DNA of 15,686 nt, from NCBI GenBank assembly GCA_038216155.1, contig JBBQQH010000066.1, forward strand, positions 1 to 15,686. Reading direction: 5' to 3'. Under the pieces are notes generated by a model that was not told where the DNA came from, did not search any database, and saw only the letters and a list, made by a program, of their open reading frames with translations. Shown here piece by piece: positions 11,730-15,686 of this stretch. The stretch's first letter is position 1; the number at the start of each line of letters is the position of its first letter. The translations under genes were made by a program, and so were the position numbers. The stretch is from SZAS-103 sp038216155. GTDB taxonomy: Bacteria; Pseudomonadota; Gammaproteobacteria; Xanthomonadales; Xanthomonadaceae.

Positions 11730-12280
11730 TCGCTCAACACAGGCCATGAAGCGCGCACGTAGGTGAACGCGGAAACCAGCGTCAGCGCGGCCGCCACGGC
11801 CAGCAGCCATTCGCCGATGTGGAAGATCGGCAGGCCGAGAAAATCCTCCCTGTACAGCAGGAAGGAAATCGCCACCATTTGCAGGATGGTCTTGATCTTG
11901 CCCAGCGCCGCGACCTTGACGTGCCCGCGCTGACCGACCTCCGCCATCCATTCGCGCAGGGCCGAGACGGCGATTTCGCGACCAATGATCACCACTGCCA
12001 ACAACGTCATCCAGTGTGTGTTGTGCTTTTCGACGATCAGCAACAGCGCGACAGTCACCGCCAGCTTGTCGGCGACCGGATCAAGAAACTCGCCGAAGGC
12101 CGACGACATGTTCCAGCGCCGCGCCACCCAACCATCGGCCCAGTCGGTGATCGCGCCGAGCACGAAGACGCTGGTCGCGGCGATATTGGTCCAGCCCTGC
12201 GGCAGGTAAAACACGGTGATCAGCACCGGGATCAGCAGAATCCGGAACAAGGTCAGCACGGTTGGAATAGTCAGCTTCAT
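11720..12280 (-). CDS. pgsA: CDP-diacylglycerol-glycerol-3-phosphate 3-phosphatidyltransferase
   Basis: 186 residues from the ATG at 12280 (MKLTIPTVLTLFRILLIPVL), the normal length. It makes phosphatidylglycerophosphate from CDP-diacylglycerol and glycerol 3-phosphate, the committed step to phosphatidylglycerol and cardiolipin, in the inner membrane. The CDP-alcohol phosphotransferase signature is complete: Asp46-x2-Asp49-Gly50-x2-Ala53-Arg54-x8-Gly63-x3-Asp67-x3-Asp71. Several membrane helices surround it, and REIAVSALREW is characteristic of PgsA. A longer frame exists upstream from a TTG but is Arg-rich and unlike the family. It lies 67 bp after uvrC, as in E. coli. A compact inverted repeat sits at the expected ribosome-binding position, and no clear Shine-Dalgarno sequence is seen. 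Confidence 0.97.
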   Translation of the reverse strand: MKLTIPTVLTLFRILLIPVLITVFYLPQGWTNIAATSVFVLGAITDWADGWVARRWNMSSAFGEFLDPVADKLAVTVALLLIVEKHNTHWMTLLAVVIIGREIAVSALREWMAEVGQRGHVKVAALGKIKTILQMVAISFLLYREDFLGLPIFHIGEWLLAVAAALTLVSAFTYVRASWPVLSEKS

Positions 12281-12351
12281 CGCGGCGCCAGTCTGGCGTT
12301 TGCGTGTGCGCGAGCGCAAGCGCGGCGGAATCGTCGGACGCGCGCACTCAT
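12277..12351 (-). CDS. Possible 24-residue coupling peptide between uvrC and pgsA
   Basis: A 25-codon frame starts with an ATG overlapping the uvrC stop (ATGA) and ends with a TGA overlapping the pgsA start (ATGA). The peptide begins MSARVRRFRRACARAHANAR and is very Arg/Ala-rich, as expected from translating GC-rich spacer sequence. It could let ribosomes pass from uvrC to pgsA by two re-initiations, or it could be chance. Confidence 0.2.
   Translation of the reverse strand: MSARVRRFRRACARAHANARLAPR
12286..12298. repeat. Short inverted repeat just before the pgsA start
   Basis: CGCCAG-t-CTGGCG, 6-bp arms, 5 nt upstream of the pgsA ATG. In the mRNA it would form a tight hairpin over the ribosome-binding region. 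Confidence 0.4.
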
Positions 12352-14192
12352 GCCTGCGGACCGGCTTCGCTCAAGCCATGCAGCGCGGCGTAGATACGCT
12401 GCGCGAGCGCGGCACTGACACCACCGACGCGCGCGATCTCTTCGACGCCAGCTGCTTTGAGTCCAGTGAGTCCGCCGAAATGCTTGAGCACACCGGCGCG
12501 CCGGCGCGGGCCGATCCCAGGAATATCCTCCAGCCGACTGCTGTCACGCACTTTTTGCCGGCGACCCCGGTGGCCGGTGATCGCGAAGCGATGTGCCTCG
12601 TCGCGGATCTGCTGGATCACCTGCAGCGCGGGCGATCCTGGCCCAGGATGCAGGCTGCTGCCGTCCGGGCGCACCAGTGTTTCATCGCCCGCGCGGCGTT
12701 CCTCGCCCTTGGCGATGCCGACCAGTTCCACGCCCTGCACGCCGAGCGTGTTCAGCACATCGTGCGCCTGTGCCAACTGGCCAACGCCACCGTCGATGAA
12801 CAGCACGTCCGGCACCACGCCATCCTCTATCGCACGCCGAAAGCGACGTTCCAGCGCCTGGTGCATCGCCGCGTAATCATCGCCCGGCGTGATGCCGGCG
12901 ATGTTGTATCGGCGGTATTGCGAACGCAGCGGACCGTCAGCATCGAACACTACGCACGATGCCACGGTAGCCTCGCCCATCGTATGGCTGATGTCGAAAC
13001 ATTCCATGCGTGCAGGGATCGCAGCGAGCCCGAGCAATTCCTGCAAAGACGCCATCCTTGCGCGTTGGCTGGCGTGGCTGGCCAGTTGCTGGGCCAGCGC
13101 GTGCGTGGCGTTGCGGCGCGCAAGATCGAGATAGCCAGCGCGATCGCCGCGCACGTTCGCCTTGATCTCGACCCGGCGGCCGGCGGTTTCGCTGAAGGCC
13201 GCTTGCAGCAATTCGGCGTCGGCGATGACGTGATCAAGCACGATCTCGCGCGGCAGCCGTTGCTCGACGTAATACTGCGCAAGAAACGCAGACAGCACTT
13301 CGCTGGCGGAGTCCACGCCATTGGTACGCGGGAAAAACGCGCGCGTCCCCTGGTTCATGCTGTTGCGGAACGACAGCAGCACCACACACGCTACGCCTTT
13401 CGTCAATTCACACGCGAGCACGTCCATGTCGACTGCGTCGCCATCGACGTATTGGCGTGCCTGCACATTGCGCACGCCGGTGATCAGGTCGCGCAGCCGC
13501 GCCGCTTCCTCGAACGCCAGGCCGGCGCTGGCCTGCTCCATCGCGGCGGCCAGTTCGCTACTCAGCGCATCGCTGCGTCCATCCAGAAACAGTCCGGCCT
13601 GGCGCACGCTGTCGTCATATGCGCGCGCCTCGATCAGTCCCACACAAGGCGCGCTGCAGCGACCGATCTGGTGTTGCAGGCAGGGCCGGCTGCGGTTACG
13701 GAACACGCTGTCCTCGCAAGTGCGCAGCTTGAACAGTTTCTGCATCAGCCCCAGGGTTTCGCGCACCGCACCGACACTGGTGTATGGACCGAAATAGCGA
13801 CCGGCCAGGTTGCGCGGGCCGCGATGGAAGGCCACGCGCGGCCAGGTTTCCTGAGTCAGGACCAGATACGGGTAACTCTTGTCGTCGCGCAGCAGCACGT
13901 TGTAACGGGGCTTGAGCGATTTGATCAGCTGGTTCTCCAGCACCAGCGCCTCACTCGCGGTGCGGGTGACGGTGACCTCGATGCGCGCGACCTGCGCCAG
14001 CATCGAGGCAATCCGCGGCGACTGCGCGCTCTTGCTGAAGTAGCTGGCGACGCGCTTGTTCAGCGCCGCGGCTTTGCCGACATACAACACACTGTCGTCG
14101 TTGCCGAGCATGCGATACACGCCCGGCGCGCCACTCAAGCCGCGCGCAAAGGCCTTGCCGTCAAAGGATTCCCGCGCCGCTTTTGTCGTCAT
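12348..14192 (-). CDS. uvrC: UvrABC system protein C (excinuclease subunit)
   Basis: 614 residues, full length. It makes both incisions around DNA lesions after UvrB loading in nucleotide excision repair. The GIY-YIG domain for the 3' cut covers about 20-100 (GVY 24-26, YVG 37-39, Arg47, Glu86). Cys159, Cys171, Cys179 and Cys183 form the four-cysteine cluster that holds an iron-sulphur cluster in E. coli UvrC. A UvrB-contacting UVR motif lies at about 205-240. The RNase H-like domain for the 5' cut has the triad Asp400 (FDISH), Asp467 (FIDGG) and His534 (DEAHRF). Tandem helix-hairpin-helix motifs fill 553-603. The ATG overlaps the upstream NHL-protein stop by ATGA, so the two genes are probably translationally coupled. 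Confidence 0.99.
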   Translation of the reverse strand: MTTKAARESFDGKAFARGLSGAPGVYRMLGNDDSVLYVGKAAALNKRVASYFSKSAQSPRIASMLAQVARIEVTVTRTASEALVLENQLIKSLKPRYNVLLRDDKSYPYLVLTQETWPRVAFHRGPRNLAGRYFGPYTSVGAVRETLGLMQKLFKLRTCEDSVFRNRSRPCLQHQIGRCSAPCVGLIEARAYDDSVRQAGLFLDGRSDALSSELAAAMEQASAGLAFEEAARLRDLITGVRNVQARQYVDGDAVDMDVLACELTKGVACVVLLSFRNSMNQGTRAFFPRTNGVDSASEVLSAFLAQYYVEQRLPREIVLDHVIADAELLQAAFSETAGRRVEIKANVRGDRAGYLDLARRNATHALAQQLASHASQRARMASLQELLGLAAIPARMECFDISHTMGEATVASCVVFDADGPLRSQYRRYNIAGITPGDDYAAMHQALERRFRRAIEDGVVPDVLFIDGGVGQLAQAHDVLNTLGVQGVELVGIAKGEERRAGDETLVRPDGSSLHPGPGSPALQVIQQIRDEAHRFAITGHRGRRQKVRDSSRLEDIPGIGPRRRAGVLKHFGGLTGLKAAGVEEIARVGGVSAALAQRIYAALHGLSEAGPQA

Positions 14193-15607
14193 TCGCCGAT
14201 CGGAAGCCGGCGCACCGCGCCGCTGATCGCATCGATGCGCAGCACTTCATGCGCATCGGTATTGGCCACCCACAACGATCCCTGCCCGACCGCCAGCGCA
14301 CCCGGGCGTTGCAGTTTGTGGTCGACATCGAACCGCAGCAATTCGCCGCCGCCCAGCCGCAACTTCTTGATCGTATGGTTGTAGCTGTCGAGGATCCAGA
14401 CCGCCGAAGCGTCCGGATCCTTGGCCAACGCCAGCGGAAACTGCAGGCGCGCGTCGCTGCGCTGTCCGCTTGAGTCGCCAAATTCGAACAATCCCTGGCC
14501 AAGGAGGGTCTGCACCTTGCCGGTGGAGGTTTGCAACGAGCGCACCGCTGAGCCGGCGGCGTCGGCGACATACAGCAGCGAATGCACCAGCGCCAGTGCG
14601 GCTGGTTGCGCAAACGCGCTGTCACGGCCATCGCCATCGACCAGCGCCAACGCGCCCGAGCCTGCGACATGCATGAACGTGTTTTTCATCCGGTCCAGCG
14701 CCCAGATCTGGTTACTGCCGGCCAGCGCAATGAAAACGCGATCCTCGGCCGCCGCCACCGACCACGGCTGGTTTAGCGCGACCGAGCGCATGTTGGCCGA
14801 TGCGCCATCGACGGGTTGGCCGGCGGTGCCACGACCGGCAACGGTCAGCACATCGCCGTCGGCCAGGCGGATGCGTCGCAGCGCATGATTGCCGGTGTCG
14901 GCAACGAACAGAATCTCGCGCGACATTGACAGGCCGCGCGGCAGCCGGAACGAGGCCGCGGCGCTGTTGCCATCCATGAAATCCGCCGTGCCGCTGCCAA
15001 ACTTGCGCAGCACGCGACCCTCCAAGGTGCATTCCAGGATGGTGTTGTGACCGGTATCAGCCACGTACAACACGCGCTCGGTAAGGCACAAACCGGACGG
15101 AAACGCGAGCGCTGTGGGCGGCTCGGCATTACCGAGTTGCGGTGCCTGACCTGCAAATGTGCGAATGCCGCCTTCAGCGATCAGCTGATTGATCAAGGCG
15201 TCCAGCGCATCTCCCTGGCGATCGCCGACGATGTATTCGCGCAGAACGCCGCTCGCATCGACCACGGCGACGGTCGGCCACGCCGCAATGCCGTAATGCT
15301 GCCAGGTGACGAAATCCGGATCGTGCACCACCCGCACGCCAATCTGCAGCCGATTGCAGGCTTTGCGCAGCAACGCCATTTCGCGTTCGGCCTGGAACTT
15401 GGGCGTGTGCACGGCAATCACCTGAACCGCGCCGGCAAACTTCACCTGCAAGCGGCGGAGATCTTCCAGCACATTCTGGCAATAGGCCGAACCGGCGCTG
15501 AAAAACGCCACCAGCGTCACGTAGCCGTGCAGATCACGCATCCGTACCGGCGCGCTATTGACCCATTCAAGCTTTGACGAAAATTCGGGTGCTGGCTCGT
15601 TTCGCAT
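14189..15607 (-). CDS. Thioredoxin-like fold plus NHL-repeat propeller protein (NHLRC2-like)
   Basis: 472 residues from the ATG at 15607; the frame extends five codons up to a TTG, but the ATG is preceded by GGATCCGGAA. Residues about 5-145 have the thioredoxin-like pattern (HGYVTLVAFFSAGSAYC, VQVIAVHTPKF, and the cis-Pro-type AAWPT at 108-112). The CxxC position reads Ser40-Ala-Tyr-Cys43, so only the second cysteine remains and dithiol exchange is unlikely. Residues about 160-470 hold NHL-type repeats (FPSGLCL...LYVADTGHNTI; LPRGLSM...LFVADTGNHAL; FPLALAKD...WILDSYNHTI), a beta-propeller for ligand or protein binding. There is no signal peptide, so it is cytoplasmic. The gene overlaps uvrC by 4 bp. 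Its substrate is unknown, and any link with DNA repair is only positional. Confidence 0.9.
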   Translation of the reverse strand: MRNEPAPEFSSKLEWVNSAPVRMRDLHGYVTLVAFFSAGSAYCQNVLEDLRRLQVKFAGAVQVIAVHTPKFQAEREMALLRKACNRLQIGVRVVHDPDFVTWQHYGIAAWPTVAVVDASGVLREYIVGDRQGDALDALINQLIAEGGIRTFAGQAPQLGNAEPPTALAFPSGLCLTERVLYVADTGHNTILECTLEGRVLRKFGSGTADFMDGNSAAASFRLPRGLSMSREILFVADTGNHALRRIRLADGDVLTVAGRGTAGQPVDGASANMRSVALNQPWSVAAAEDRVFIALAGSNQIWALDRMKNTFMHVAGSGALALVDGDGRDSAFAQPAALALVHSLLYVADAAGSAVRSLQTSTGKVQTLLGQGLFEFGDSSGQRSDARLQFPLALAKDPDASAVWILDSYNHTIKKLRLGGGELLRFDVDHKLQRPGALAVGQGSLWVANTDAHEVLRIDAISGAVRRLPIGE

Positions 15608-15686
15608 GGTTTCCGGATCCAATCTCTGGCGGATGGCACATCCAAACGACTGCTACAGGCTAACGCATCGACGCAGGCCATTCGGC
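15608..15686. other. Right-edge upstream region, no gene assigned
   Basis: The last 79 bases contain the leader of the NHL-repeat gene. On the minus strand a frame open from the edge ends at TAG 15662-15660 and could be the tail of an upstream gene, but eight codons are too few to judge. I see no clear promoter pair. Confidence 0.3.

Noticed and set aside
12216..14384. A 722-codon plus-strand open frame opposite uvrC and pgsA
   Set aside because: Its product is His/Arg/Gln-rich with no recognisable motif, and it lies antisense to the clearly conserved uvrC; long antisense frames are common in GC-rich DNA.

Overview
The window looks like a chromosomal segment of a gammaproteobacterium of the xanthomonad type (Xanthomonadales; Rhodanobacteraceae or Lysobacteraceae would fit). 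Three things suggest this: the gene order uvrC-pgsA-tRNA-Gly-tRNA-Cys-tRNA-Leu, which matches the enterobacterial uvrC-pgsA-glyW-cysT-leuZ order; short GumB/GumC-like export proteins; and fairly high GC (roughly 60 percent in the housekeeping part, about 54 percent in the first 240 bases by hand count). This placement is inference. Every gene I can support lies on the minus strand, so the window is best read from right to left.

Housekeeping block (about 15607 to 9416). A thioredoxin-like/NHL-repeat protein overlaps uvrC (excinuclease subunit C) by ATGA. pgsA (phosphatidylglycerophosphate synthase) follows after a short gap. A clear sigma70 promoter with a GC-rich discriminator then drives tRNA-Gly(GCC). 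After a hairpin terminator come tRNA-Cys(GCA), a REP-like spacer, tRNA-Leu(TAA) and, only 17 nt after that tRNA, an orphan FMN-type glutamate synthase-domain protein with two N-terminal membrane segments.

Exopolysaccharide block (9174 to the left edge). This is a Wzy-dependent capsule/EPS locus: a CpsB-type PHP tyrosine phosphatase, a Wza/GumB-like outer-membrane export lipoprotein, a fused Wzz-BY-kinase (Wzc-like) with a C-terminal tyrosine cluster, a membrane-anchored J-domain protein, a membrane-anchored helical-repeat protein with a beta-rich C-terminus, a small secreted FecR-like protein with its own strong terminator, a Wzy/O-antigen-ligase-family polymerase, and the start of wlbA (UDP-GlcNAcA 3-dehydrogenase). 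wlbA suggests the glycan contains a 2,3-diamino-2,3-dideoxy uronic acid. The phosphatase and kinase would set the phosphorylation state of the kinase and so chain length and export; Wza and Wzc form the trans-envelope conduit; Wzy polymerises.

The least explained part is 1904-5231: three envelope proteins of unassigned function between the export machinery and the polymerase. One of them places a DnaJ-type Hsp70-cofactor domain in the cytoplasm and an NTF2-like domain in the periplasm. Two stop-codon-proximal tandem duplications (23 bp at the wzc/J-gene junction, 11 bp at the pgsA/tRNA-promoter junction) are clear in the sequence.
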